Source: Paulinella micropora (taxonomy: Eukaryota > Cercozoa > Imbricatea > Euglyphida). From it: DNA of 64,000 bases. The position numbers and the translations under genes are program-made. Positions 31,414 to 41,025 of the stretch are shown piece after piece (position 1 is the stretch's first letter; each line of letters begins with the position of its first letter). The notes under the pieces were generated by a model, which was not told where the DNA came from, did no database searches, and saw only the letters and a list, made by a program, of their open reading frames with translations. Where the stretch lies: positions 469,305 to 533,304 of the forward strand of contig BJOX01000275.1 in the NCBI GenBank assembly GCA_009731375.1, read 5' to 3'.

Positions 31414-32263
31414 TAAAATCATATAATAATAATAATAACTCACGACAATAACAATAAGAATAAACATAGTAATAAGGAGAAAAAAAAAAATAATAATAAT
31501 AATAAACCAATACATTCACACAAACAGACAAATAGTACGCATACTACATAACGTACACGTACATTCATACATTCAATCATTGATTAAATGAGATTACATT
31601 ACACATGCATTACCTCCTCGATCTTGAGTTTCTGTTGTTGTGCAAAGAAGATGTCGGCGCGTTTCTTGGCGGCCGCTTTGCGTGACTCCGCTTCTTCAAG
31701 CGCCATGGCCTCCGCAGCCTCGCGCTCCGCCTGTGACAGGTGGGTAAGTAGGTGGTAAGTAGGTGGGTAAGTCTGTCACAGGCTGAGCGCGATAGGTGGG
31801 TAAGTAGGTGGTAAGTAGGTAGGTAAGTACAGCCACATCCGATAAGTAGGTAGATAAGGTGGGTTAAGTAGGTAGATAGATAGGTAGATGATAAGTAAGC
31901 GCAATCGCCTCCGCAGTTTCGCGTTCAGCCTGACACCAGATAGGTAGGTTGGTAGGGAGGTGGATAGGTGGGTAGGTAGGTAGGTAGATGGCCTAGGTAG
32001 ATATAAATGTCATGCTCTTACATCTTCTTCCGCCTTGCGCTTCTGCGCGGCGAGCAGCGCCTTGCGTTTGACAGCCTCGACCTTGCGAGCACGATTTGCC
32101 TCCTCCTCTGCCTCCATCAAGGCCTATGTGCATGCATCATGCAGATATGTATGCATACGTGTCTGTGCACCCTCCTACTCTGCCTCCATCCAGGTCGCGG
32201 TATGTATGCGTGTCTGTGCTGATGCAGGAGTATGTGTATATGTATGCAGGGGGAGAAAAATGT

Positions 32264-32294
<31 letters not shown>

Positions 32295-33080
32295 GGGGGG
32301 AGCNNNNNNNNNNGGGGGGGGGGGGCAGGGCAGTACCTTTTGCTCGGCCTCGAGTGCGGATTGTTTCATCTGTGCGTCGTGGATCGCCGCCGCGCGCTTG
32401 CGTGCCTTCTCCACACCCTCCGCCTTCTTCGCTTCCTGTCGTAACAGAGAAGATGAAAATACATGCAAATAATGAAGCTTTGAATCAATCAATCAATCCA
32501 ATCGATCAATCCAATCAACCAACCCAATCAACCAATCAACCAATCAACTAATCAATCAAGCAAGCAAGCAAGCAACCAACCAACCAACCAACCAAATCAA
32601 CCAAATCCATCCATCCATTGCGGGATGTGCACGTGACCTCCTCCGCCTTGAACATAGCCTGGTCGGTCTGCTCCTGTGCATCTGCTGCCGACTTTTTCTT
32701 GTTCCACTCCTCCTTCTTGGCCGCCACCTTGGCCTTCTTCTCCGCGTCCTCGGCGGCTTCTTGCTCCATCTTCGAGATCTCTTCTTGTTCAGCCTGCAAC
32801 CGCAGCGACTCCGCCAAGCGTTTCTGCCGAGCTTGCACCTAGCGATAAGTAGGTGGAAGGAAGATGGTAAGTAGATAGTTGATTCATTAGTTAGGTAGTT
32901 GGGTAGGCTGACGAGCTTGCACCTGGCGGTGGATAGAGAGCGAAGTAGATAAGTAGATAGGAAGGTGGTAATTAGATAGTTAATTCATAAGTTAGGTAGT
33001 TGGTTAGGTAGGTAGGTAGGTGTCTATCGGTCCATCTCTCTGTCTGTCTGTCCATCTATCTGCATGTCTGTGTGTCGTTG

Positions 33081-33124
<44 letters not shown>

Positions 33125-33177
33125 CCTATCTACCTACCTACCCACCCACCTACCACCTACCTATCTACCTTACCTAC

Positions 33178-33251
<74 letters not shown>

Positions 33252-33350
33252 GTCTACCTTCCTACCTACCCATCTATTTATCTATCTATTTATCTATCTA
33301 TCTACCTGTTCTATCTAATATAATCTAACCTTACCTACCTACCTACCTAC

Positions 33351-33395
<45 letters not shown>

Positions 33396-33528
33396 CAAAG
33401 ATTAGATAGGTAAGCAAGCAAGTAGGTAGGTAGAGTAAGCAGAGAGAGAGAAAGAGAGAGAGAGGGGGGAGGGGGGGGGAGAGAGAGGAGAGGAGAGAGA
33501 GAGAGGGAAAGAGAGAGAAAGAAAGAGA

Positions 33529-33588
<60 letters not shown>

Positions 33589-33859
33589 AAGAGAGAGAAA
33601 GAGAGAGAGAGGAGAGGAGAGGAGAGAGGAGAGAGAAGAGAGAGAAAGAGGAGAGAGAGAGGAGAGAGAGAGAGAAGAGAGAGAGAGGAGAGAGAGAGAG
33701 AGAAAGAGAGAAGAGAGAGAGAAAAGAGAGAGAGAGAAGAGAGAGATCGAGGGAGATCGAGGAAGATCGAGAGAGATCGAGAGAGAGAGAGAGAGAGAGG
33801 AGAGCGGAGAGGAGAGAGGAGAGAGGAGAGAGAAGAGAGAGAGAGAGAGAGAAAGAGAA

Positions 33860-33890
<31 letters not shown>

Positions 33891-33891
33891 T

Positions 33892-33923
<32 letters not shown>

Positions 33924-35274
33924 CCACCTACCTAGATACCTATCTACTGACCTCCCCCCCTCCCTCTATCTATCTATCTATCTATCCATCTATCTATCTA
34001 TCTATCCAGTCTATCTGTCTGTCTGTCTATCTATATATCTATCTATCTATCCATCCTACCTATCTATCCTATCTACATACCTACCTACCTACCTACCTAC
34101 CTACCTCCTATCGTTCTTTTGGATGAGAGGTTACCTTGCGCACACGCATCTCCTTTTCTGCATTCTCTTCTTCCATAGCCTGATACACACATACACATGT
34201 TCTTGCTACTGTATGAGTGTGTGTGTGTAGGGGGGGGGGGGGTTAAAGCAAATACCTGTTTGCGTTGTTCTTCCTCCAGCTTGTCTGCTTCCGACTTAAT
34301 GGACGCGATCTTGGATGCCCGCTCCTGTGCCTTTCTCTTCACCTCTTCAGCCTGTGCCTTGCTTTCTTCTTCGAACTGCCTCTTCTGCAGCTCTTCCTCT
34401 TCTTCTCGTGCTTTTCTCTTGGCTGCCAGTTTAGCTTGCACCTCAGCAGCTCTGGCCTTGGTCTTTTCCGCTTCCTCCTGTGCGCGTGCATACATCGCAT
34501 GCTCTATCTCTTGTTTCACATGCATGATGTAATATTTATGTTTTAAATCCATGAATATGCATTTAGAACAGGCAAGCAATATGTATTCGGACCTGCTCGA
34601 TAAGTTTCCTCTGATCTTCTTGCGACACCATGTTTTCTTTCTCTGCCTTCAACTTCTCGTTCTTGGCCTTGAGCGCCTCGATCTTGGCGCGCATGGCACG
34701 CATCGCATCGCTATCTCCCGTAACTGTCCACAAGCCAGTCGATTACATGAACTTCTCTATCGATATTTAAAAAGTGCATGGGTGAGTAACGGGTTTAGGC
34801 ATGGAAGTTATGTGTAGGGGAGGACAGTGTGAAGACTTATGAACAGGACGAGAACGAAGGAGGGCTAAAAAGAATGAGAGAAGACAGAGGAGAGGGACAG
34901 AGAAGGAAGAGAATGAAGAGAAGACAAAGGGGCAGGGAGTATGCTTATTTCTTATCAACAACTGTATGCGCGTGTCTGTCACGTGAGAGGACAAGACAAG
35001 AAAGGAAACACAAAGAATAAATACGCAAAAGGTGTCGTCTGCATGAGAGGAGATAAAACAGTAGACAAGACAAAACAATACAGGAGAAGACAACAAAATG
35101 TAACCATCACTGGTTTGAACAAGGTTGTGAATCAGGGCGAAGAAAGTGTAGAAACTTACGATGCGCTGGAGCATTGCCCAAATTTTTCCCTGCGGCTTTG
35201 CGCTCGGCAAGTTCTTTCTTCTTCTTCTCTAGCTCAGCCTTCTTGGCGAGCAGGGCTTGCAATTTATCAGACAT
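25158..35274 (-). CDS. Charged helical/coiled-coil protein with eight 117-residue repeats, 18 exons
   Basis: Exons in coding order: 35274-35160, 34723-34593, 34477-34256, 34179-34135, 32838-32638, 32435-32337, 32123-32022, 31730-31614, 30838-30764, 30665-30567, 30468-30091, 29632-29540, 29449-29309, 29189-29109, 28980-28852, 28592-28524, 26708-25881, 25487-25158 (TGA). All introns are GT-AG; all but the first are phase 0. Exons 13-16 and part of 17 also occur at 26017-27757. The product is about 1084 residues, made almost only of E, K, A, Q and R. After a 114-residue head ([12 protein letters not shown] start), a unit marked by [AR]-x-F-E-x-E-E-x-x-K recurs every 117 residues, at 115, 232, 349, 466, 583, 700, 817, 934 and 1051 (last one partial), with no insertions or deletions. 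No signal peptide or membrane segment. Probably a filament or cytoskeletal helix; I do not recognise the family. Confidence 0.88.
25689..25829. other. Assembly gap, 141 N, between G runs
   Basis: It lies in the last intron of the coiled-coil gene. Flanking exons join in phase and keep the 117-residue spacing, so no exon should be missing. Confidence 0.9.
26017..29508. repeat. 1741-bp direct duplication around a 10-N gap (probable misassembly)
   Basis: 26017-27757 and 27768-29508 appear identical, including all intron microsatellite lengths, with 10 N (27758-27767) between. They carry exons 13-16 and most of exon 17. The upstream copy cuts exon 17 off in mid-codon stretch at the gap. Using one copy only restores the exact 117-residue repeat spacing, which argues that the second copy is an artefact. 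Confidence 0.9.
26841..27100. repeat. GATA/GACA microsatellite intron (also at 28592-28851)
   Basis: The intron between exons 15 and 16 of the coiled-coil gene is almost pure (GATA)n with (GACA)n blocks. The identical copy at 28592-28851 belongs to the duplicated block. Confidence 0.9.
29650..30090. other. Intron 11 of the coiled-coil gene
   Basis: Non-coding, moderately repetitive. Between 29930 and 30075 a loose repeat occurs (forms of GGCAGTAGTGGGGCAAAG). No gene seen. Confidence 0.5.
30860..31510. repeat. TAA microsatellites flanking a 400-bp unique island
   Basis: (ATA)n at 30860-30965 and (AAT)n at 31371-31500 enclose a non-repetitive island (30966-31370) in intron 8 of the coiled-coil gene. 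The island ends GGCCATTGGGCTG directly before the AAT repeat, like the 3' end of non-LTR retrotransposons that terminate in TAA repeats. No coding frame is recognisable, so the element type is a guess. Confidence 0.4.
31738..32010. repeat. Copies of a coiled-coil exon edge in a GTAG-repeat intron
   Basis: Beside the acceptor edge of exon 31730-31614 there is a diverged second copy at about 31898-31935 in the same orientation. A short inverted copy (CTGTCACAGGCTGAGCGCGA) lies at 31773-31794. Both sit among GTAG/GTGG repeats. Confidence 0.7.
32124..32336. repeat. Exon-edge copy and G-run gap
   Basis: The acceptor edge of exon 32123-32022 is partly repeated at about 32168-32205 (CTCTGCCTCCATC core) between CATG/TATG repeats. 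Downstream a 10-N gap (32304-32313) lies between G runs. Confidence 0.65.
32839..34134. repeat. Large intron of ATCT, GA and GTAG microsatellites
   Basis: A copy of the acceptor edge of exon 32838-32638 (CGAGCTTGCACCT) lies at about 32910. The rest is (CTAT)n at 33070-33320, (GATA)n at 33350-33395, an imperfect (GA)n/(GAGAAA)n block at 33440-33925 and (CTAT)n to 34110. The 117-residue spacing is exact across this intron, so no exon is hidden in it. Confidence 0.8.
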
Positions 35275-35661
35275 GTTGTTGTGGGTTGACACACTTGCAG
35301 CGAGTGTTGTGCCTGCACAATAGAAGAAATAAAGGAGAGAAATGAATCAGAAAAAGATGGACGGTCTGACATCAAGAGAATACAAAGAAACGACAAAGTA
35401 AGCAGGACAGTTCTTTTGCAAAAGAAACAGAGAAGAGAAGATAGTTTCTTATAGGCTGCCATTCACACGCCTGCACACAGACGCGTGTCTGAAAGCCAAG
35501 TGCCGGGCCCAACGCGGGCCTAGATTTGAGTTGCCGTTTTTCTGGGTGTGGAGCAGCCCTTTTTTTCTCTTTGGAGGCACCAAAGACCAGACTTTCACAG
35601 AGTGCGCCAGTGAAAGAACTGTGTGGCCACAGCAAGTCTTGGTTTCTTTGTTTTTGTGCAG
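35275..35661. other. Probable shared promoter region of divergent genes
   Basis: The coiled-coil gene starts leftward at 35274, and the first recognisable exon of the NUMOD1-like gene starts rightward at 35662. The roughly 390 bp between should hold 5' UTRs and possibly a bidirectional promoter. An upstream exon of the right-hand gene may also be here; I could not define one. No TATA box is obvious. Confidence 0.45.
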
Positions 35662-36782
35662 GGGTTCAGTAATTGGGGGTTGTCGTTCTCGAATGATAAC
35701 ATGCCGAAGGAGGTAATGTGTGTCGACAGCGGAGAAATTTTTCCTTCAATCACCAAGGCTGCACTTGCAAAAGGAATCAAACCAAGATCGCTTTCCAACG
35801 CGATTCAAATGGGGTAGTACGTACGATGAACATTTACAAACATCATCCAGATTCTGGCAATCCTTTTTAGCGTTGTTGCAAAGATAACATTTCTTATTTC
35901 CATTAGTTTAGAGTTGCAATAGTTCCTAGCAAATGCAGGATGCAGTACATGAGTAGAAATCACTGCAAATATTTGCCGTAGTACATACAAGTACTCATAC
36001 ATTACATTTATTACATGTATTATATTCATTAAATGTATCACATATATTACTTGGTGGATGAATGGATTAATCGATAGATAGATGGATAGATGGATGGATT
36101 CATGGATTTCATGGATCAGGATGGATCAGGATGGATGGGGATGAATGGATGGATGGATGGATGGATGGATGGACGGATGGATGGATGGGTTGGGGATGGG
36201 ATGGGTTCGGGATGGGATGGGGATGGAATGGGTATGGGATGGGGATGGATGGGAACGGGGATGGGATGGGTGGATGGGGATGGGATGTATGGATGGGATG
36301 GATAGATGGATGGATGGATGGATGAACGGATGGATGAATGGATAGTGAATATAGTATCATACACACATACATACATACATACATATGTCATAATACATAC
36401 ATGCATACATACATGCATACATACATGCATACATACATGCATACATACATGCATACATAGATGCATACATACATGTATGCATGCATCTATCAAGCAATCT
36501 ATACATATAATATGTAAGGACGAGTGAAAATTTTCGGCCACCTCAAATTTTGGCAAAAAATAACGTATATTGCGGTCAAACGAAGGGAAGAATTCCTGCC
36601 ACCCAAAGTTTTGTGCAAAAACAACGTATTCTGCGGTGAAAAATCACTGGCGGAAATATTTCCTGGCCGAAAATTTTCACCTGTCCTTACCTGTGTGCGG
36701 TAGGCACCGAAGCGGCGGGTTCAATTGGCGGCTACTGGACGGCAGTGATCAAGATCAGCCTCCAGAACCAACCCAACTTTGA
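35662..36782 (+). CDS. Small protein with NUMOD1/IENR1-like DNA-binding domain, 5' end uncertain
   Basis: Two exons, 35662-35813 and 36704-36782 (TGA). The donor GTAGTA and the acceptor in GTGCGGTAG join phase 2 to phase 1, rebuilding a glycine. The sequence reads [18 protein letters not shown], then SLSNAIQMG, then [13 protein letters not shown]. This fits the NUMOD1/IENR1 pattern (V-x-ETGE-x-FPSI-x-AA ... I-x-A ... GG-x-W). NUMOD1/IENR1 is a small helix-turn-helix module known from homing endonucleases and some eukaryotic proteins. No nuclease domain is present in what I can see. The tail is short ([11 protein letters not shown]). The start is unresolved: an ATG at 35700 (MPKEVM) would give about 63 residues, and 35662 may instead be an internal exon. 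The intron holds GGAT/CATA repeats and a MITE. Confidence 0.6.
36055..36505. repeat. GGAT and CATA microsatellites
   Basis: (GGAT)n/(GGGAT)n at 36060-36345 is followed by (CATA)n/(CATG)n at 36360-36490. Both lie in the intron of the NUMOD1-like gene. Confidence 0.9.
36515..36689. mobile_element. MITE with 26-bp terminal inverted repeats
   Basis: 36515-36540 and 36664-36689 are inverted repeats (GTGAAAATTTTCGGCCA in the left arm) with only two mismatches. The TA at each end fits a TA target duplication, as for Tc1/mariner-type elements. The 123-bp core has two imperfect copies of a module (CAAAAAATAACGTATATTGC and CAAAAACAACGTATTCTGC). There is no coding capacity. It ends 14 bp before a splice acceptor. 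Confidence 0.75.
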
Positions 36783-37740
36783 CACGTTTTCTCTGTTTTT
36801 GTTTTACTTTTTCTCGTTTTTTTTTTCCCTCTACTCTTTCGCCCCCCCCCCCGCCCCCCCCGGTATCCTTTCTTTCTATTATCTGACAGACGGGTGATGT
36901 AAAAAATAAATTTGTTTATTGTCAAGCGTGTCCATTCCATTCTCTCACTTAGGTCCGTTCTACACCACCCAGAATTCCGGGTTTCTGGGACCAATTTCTG
37001 GGTTTGCTTCCTGAAAAGCCTAGCCTGTGGTGCCACTTTTATACCCAGAATGTGACAACAACACACTCAGATGTCCGTTCTACACCACCCAGATTTCCTT
37101 TTCACCTCAAGTTCACGCGATTGTTGGCCATGCAACTGCGCAACTGAAAGAAAAGAAATGATGGATATGTAAATAAATAAAAAAAGAAAAAATGAGATAG
37201 ATAGATAGATAGATGAGATGTCGCAAAGGAATGTAGTCCTTGCAAAGGAACGCAGTTTCACATCAAACAATAATTTGTGTACTGTGCATGTGTCCGGGAT
37301 GGGAATCACGGGTAGACTGTGTTCTGGAAAAAGAAGAGGAGGAAGGACGTTGAAGAAAAAGGCAATCTAGGAATGGAGAGTGGGAGGATAAGGAAGAAGA
37401 GAAAGAAAAGGAAGCCGTTAGTCCAAGTGTTTTGAGCACCGTAAGCTTGCGCAAGCTACAATGATGACATTGTATGAGGCCTAAACCCCCGCAGGGACCT
37501 AGCCCGGGCTATGCAACACTGGACGGCTATGATGGAATGCAGTCACCAATACGGACTAGAGGAAGATTAGTCCAATTTTTGACTGCACAGGAGCGATAAA
37601 TCGCAAAAGAGCAACGAGCTACGCAGGAGGATAGCTTGAAGCAAAGGGATTTGGATTGGGGATGGGAAAAACCCAAGGCGCGGAAACATCGATGAACAGA
37701 GAACGATACCATGCCGCGAGCTCCGCATTTAATACTTTAC
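36783..37740. other. Intergenic region with a 21-bp direct repeat
   Basis: No gene assigned. GTCCGTTCTACACCACCCAGA occurs at about 36954 and 37074. On the minus strand each copy follows a short open stretch with donor-like GTGGTG, so an exon of an unrecognised minus-strand gene is possible. C-rich runs lie at 36841-36861. Confidence 0.35.
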
Positions 37741-37803
37741 CCACAGACTTCCTTGGTTGACGAAATCAGAAGCTCCTTTTTTCTGACATTAGTCGATATC
37801 TCA
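37741..37803. repeat. Dispersed repeat, inverted copy at 62472-62534
   Basis: About 60 bp (from ACAGACTTCCTTGGTTGACG to GTCGATATCTC) match the reverse complement of 62472-62534. Both copies border ATCT/GATA microsatellites. Confidence 0.8.
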
Positions 37804-37804
37804 G

Positions 37805-37863
<59 letters not shown>
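37804..37863. repeat. ATCT microsatellite
   Basis: (ATCT)n separating the dispersed repeat from the nuclease-like fragment. Confidence 0.9.
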
Positions 37864-37864
<1 letters not shown>

Positions 37865-37873
37865 GAGCAAGCC

Positions 37874-38089
37874 TTTCCTGTCATTTGTGTCACTGACCTC
37901 TGCCCCGATATCGTTGTCTGGTCACTGTCTACCAAGATATGTATTCTGATCGAGCTAACGTGCCCGGTCGAGGAAAACATCCTTGACGCACGAGCCTACA
38001 AGACCAACCGATACAACAAGCTCAAATCTCAAATCGAGGACAACGGATGGACCTGCCACCTTCGACCAATCGACCCGATGCCCAGCTAA
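37874..38089 (+). pseudogene. Fragment of a retroelement-associated nuclease-like domain
   Basis: An open frame of 71 codons ends in TAA and includes PDIVVWS, ILIELTCPVEEN and YNKLKSQIEDNGW. This resembles the domain that follows reverse transcriptase in some animal and protist retroelements (pattern PD-VLWS ... IELT-PWE ... K-Y-L-----GW). I think the PD and E-x-T spacing suggests a PD-(D/E)XK-type nuclease fold. Nothing of the RT is nearby and both sides are microsatellite, so it is a truncated remnant. The final GACCCGATGCCCAGCTAAG also occurs at 62541. Confidence 0.55.
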
Positions 38090-38099
38090 GCCGTGATGT

Positions 38100-38101
38100 T
38101 T

Positions 38102-38175
<74 letters not shown>

Positions 38176-38180
38176 GGATG

Positions 38181-38222
<42 letters not shown>

Positions 38223-38246
38223 ATGAGATGCATAGATGCATGGATG

Positions 38247-38300
<54 letters not shown>

Positions 38301-38672
38301 CAGATAGACAGATAGATAGATAAGAGAGATAGAGAGATAGAGAGGTAGAGAGGTAGAGAGATATATTTATGTATATATATACATGTATGTATATATATAG
38401 AGAGAGAAGAGAGATAGAGAGATAGAGAGGTAGGTAGGTAGAGAGATAGAGAGATAGAGAGATAGAGAAATAGGTAGGTAGGTAGGTAGGTAGGTAGATA
38501 GGCAGGTAGATAGGTAGATAGGTAGGTAGATAGATGCATAGATACATAGATATATAGATAGGTAGATAAATAGATGGATAGATAGATGGATAGATAGATG
38601 GATAGATAGATGGATAGATAGATGGATAGATAGATGGATAGATAGATGGATAGGTAGATGGATAGATAGATG

Positions 38673-38707
<35 letters not shown>

Positions 38708-38731
38708 GGATAGATATATATAGATAGATAG

Positions 38732-38771
<40 letters not shown>

Positions 38772-38944
38772 AAGATAGATAGATAGATAGATGGATAGAT
38801 AGATGGATAGATAGGTAGATTGATGGATAGGTAGATGGATGTAGATGGATAGATAGATGGATGGGTGATGGGTGATGGATAGATGGATAGATAGCTAGAT
38901 GGCTAGATGGCTAGATGGCTAGATGGATAGATGGATAGATAGAC

Positions 38945-39017
<73 letters not shown>

Positions 39018-39137
39018 GATAGATAGATATTTACAGGAGTGATTGCGTAAAAGACATAGATAGATAGACAAACAGACAGATAGCCAGATAGACAGACAGA
39101 CAGATAGACAGACAGACAGATAGATAGACAGATAGAC

Positions 39138-39212
<75 letters not shown>

Positions 39213-39225
39213 CATTCGTAAAAAT
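38100..39225. repeat. GATA/GGAT microsatellite block
   Basis: More than 1.1 kb of (GATA)n, (GATG)n, (GAGA)n, (GGTA)n and (GACA)n, with a 30-bp unique piece at 39030-39058. No coding content. Confidence 0.92.
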
Positions 39226-39436
39226 TTGAGCATAGGTAAATAAGTAGATAGGTCATATGCCTATCAATAGATCGATGTCTCAATGCGCTGATCTTTACGC
39301 AAGCACTGTTTCGATAGAATACTTGCCACTCATAGAGCTGAGTGGGAAGCGGAAGAGATAAATGGGAGAGGTACAATACCAAGGGATCGATCCCAACAAA
39401 AAAATCAAAAAACAAAAAAACAACAAAAACAAAAAC

Positions 39437-39472
<36 letters not shown>

Positions 39473-39578
39473 CATAATCATAATAATCATAATAGTTTCA
39501 AAGAAATCTTAGTTTAAGGTTCCGAGGCTTGATTGCAGAGCTCGTACGCCATGACCAATGATTCACAGAGTTCACCAA
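39226..39578. other. Flank of element C
   Basis: Mostly unique sequence with an (AAT)n tract at 39437-39490. TTTACGCAAGCACTGTTT near 39292 also occurs near 11083, upstream of element A, so it may belong to a dispersed repeat. Confidence 0.4.
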
Positions 39579-39756
39579 TGGACAATTTTATTAATAATAG
39601 TATTTAGTCATACCGGCCCACCCCAAGGACAATTACCTATTTACCTATATCACTCTATGCGTAACGGTGAATTCAAAGGGTTGGTGCACTTAGTGACGTG
39701 TCAGTAATTATTCAAATCTCCAAGTAAAAGTAAAGTACGAACCCTCTCGTCTAGTG
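39579..39756 (+). repeat. 5' LTR of element C
   Basis: 178 bp from TGGACAATTTTATTAATAAT to CCTCTCGTCTAGTG. It matches 57799-57983 apart from small indels and substitutions. Confidence 0.8.
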
Positions 39757-40082
39757 GGTTATGGGCCTTGGCAGCGCTTAACTCTGGAGCACTGCAAGCA
39801 AGGAAGGAAGAAGACCATCGCCGACCTGGGAGGCGACTGTCGAAAGGGGTTTATGCCGTTCCATTAATTAGCACATAAAAAGGGAAGCTCTCGCACTGAG
39901 ACCCTTTGGCTCAGTTGCTTTTGAACGCATTGTACCTGTCTCCGTGGGTAGGTGACCGGCGTCTGTGGCAGTGGGAAGACAGCACATAATCTGGTCTGCT
40001 GCACTGTGGCTACTAAAACAAACTCAAAGAACAAGACAGTAAGACCTCGTAATGAGTTTTAGCACTCTAAGAGGCACGGACA
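39757..40082 (+). other. Element C leader up to the insertion site
   Basis: Non-coding; it should contain the primer site and leader of C. It ends in GACA (40079-40082), the possible target duplication of element B. Confidence 0.55.
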
Positions 40083-40455
40083 TTTTGTCGGTTGTAATCA
40101 AAAGATATTTAATGTAAGCCGGAGTATTTATCAATTTCACAGCACTCTGAGAATAACCTAATCTTTCTCCTCTACAAAGAGAGGAAACCAGTATGGAGGA
40201 AAATGTAGGAGACTGTCAGAGCCAAGCAACAAAAAGTGAAAAGAGAGTCATTTCCCGCAGTATCACCCCTAACGATAATATTATACTGCTTAAAAAAGGT
40301 AGTATTGGTTATGAATTGTAATATTATCGTTTTCAACCGGCTCAAAAGCATATAAATAAAAACGGATATAACTATATCTTAAAGAGATATAGCTCTTCTA
40401 TACATCAGTATAGGGATATAAGAAAAGGTCGCATATTTATCTATCTGTGCCTACA
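40083..40455 (-). repeat. 3' LTR of element B
   Basis: 373 bp matching 55003-55377 with scattered substitutions and indels. In element orientation it begins TGTAGGC and ends CGACAAAA. A TATAAATA-like stretch lies near 40350. Confidence 0.88.
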
Positions 40456-41025
40456 ATCCCCCCTCCCCGTCTTATACGGGAACCGTAGTAAATAGTGTTA
40501 GATTGGTAAATAGCGCACCTTCCGGATCTGTTTCCTCATGTGTGATCGGCTCCTGTGGAGACAACACATTGAGTGACTTGAGTGACCGCTAAGTTTTTGC
40601 TCTTCATCACCGTTGTACGTCCGGTTCTTATAAAATACAAATTTGAGTTTGGAGATTTTCGAATTCAAATTTGAATTTGAATTTTGAACTATCTCCCACT
40701 CTTCTATGGCGATCTGTCATAGACGTACAACGGTCTGATCATGTCGCAGTCAAACCACTGAGTCACTTCGCAGTCTTAAGGATCTGTGATCCCGAGAATG
40801 CAGGGAGGCATTGATCTCAATTGTTCAATACCCCCGTGCATCCTCGTCAATCATAGGGATGAACTGGCGCTATGCCTGTGTCAAGGGTGCCGTTGGCGTA
40901 TTCGGCGTTGTTTGTTTGGTTTTGTTGTCTGCAGATATTTTCTTATTGCCACCCGGCAAGTATCTACTTCGCTGTGGCGAAGGTAGAAGTGTCTAAGAAT
41001 ATATATACAACCCATTGGCTGGGTC
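40456..41025 (-). promoter_or_regulatory. Polypurine tract and 3' non-coding part of element B
   Basis: The polypurine tract (complement of 40456-40471) abuts the 3' LTR. The remaining 550 bp have no convincing frame. Confidence 0.65.
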
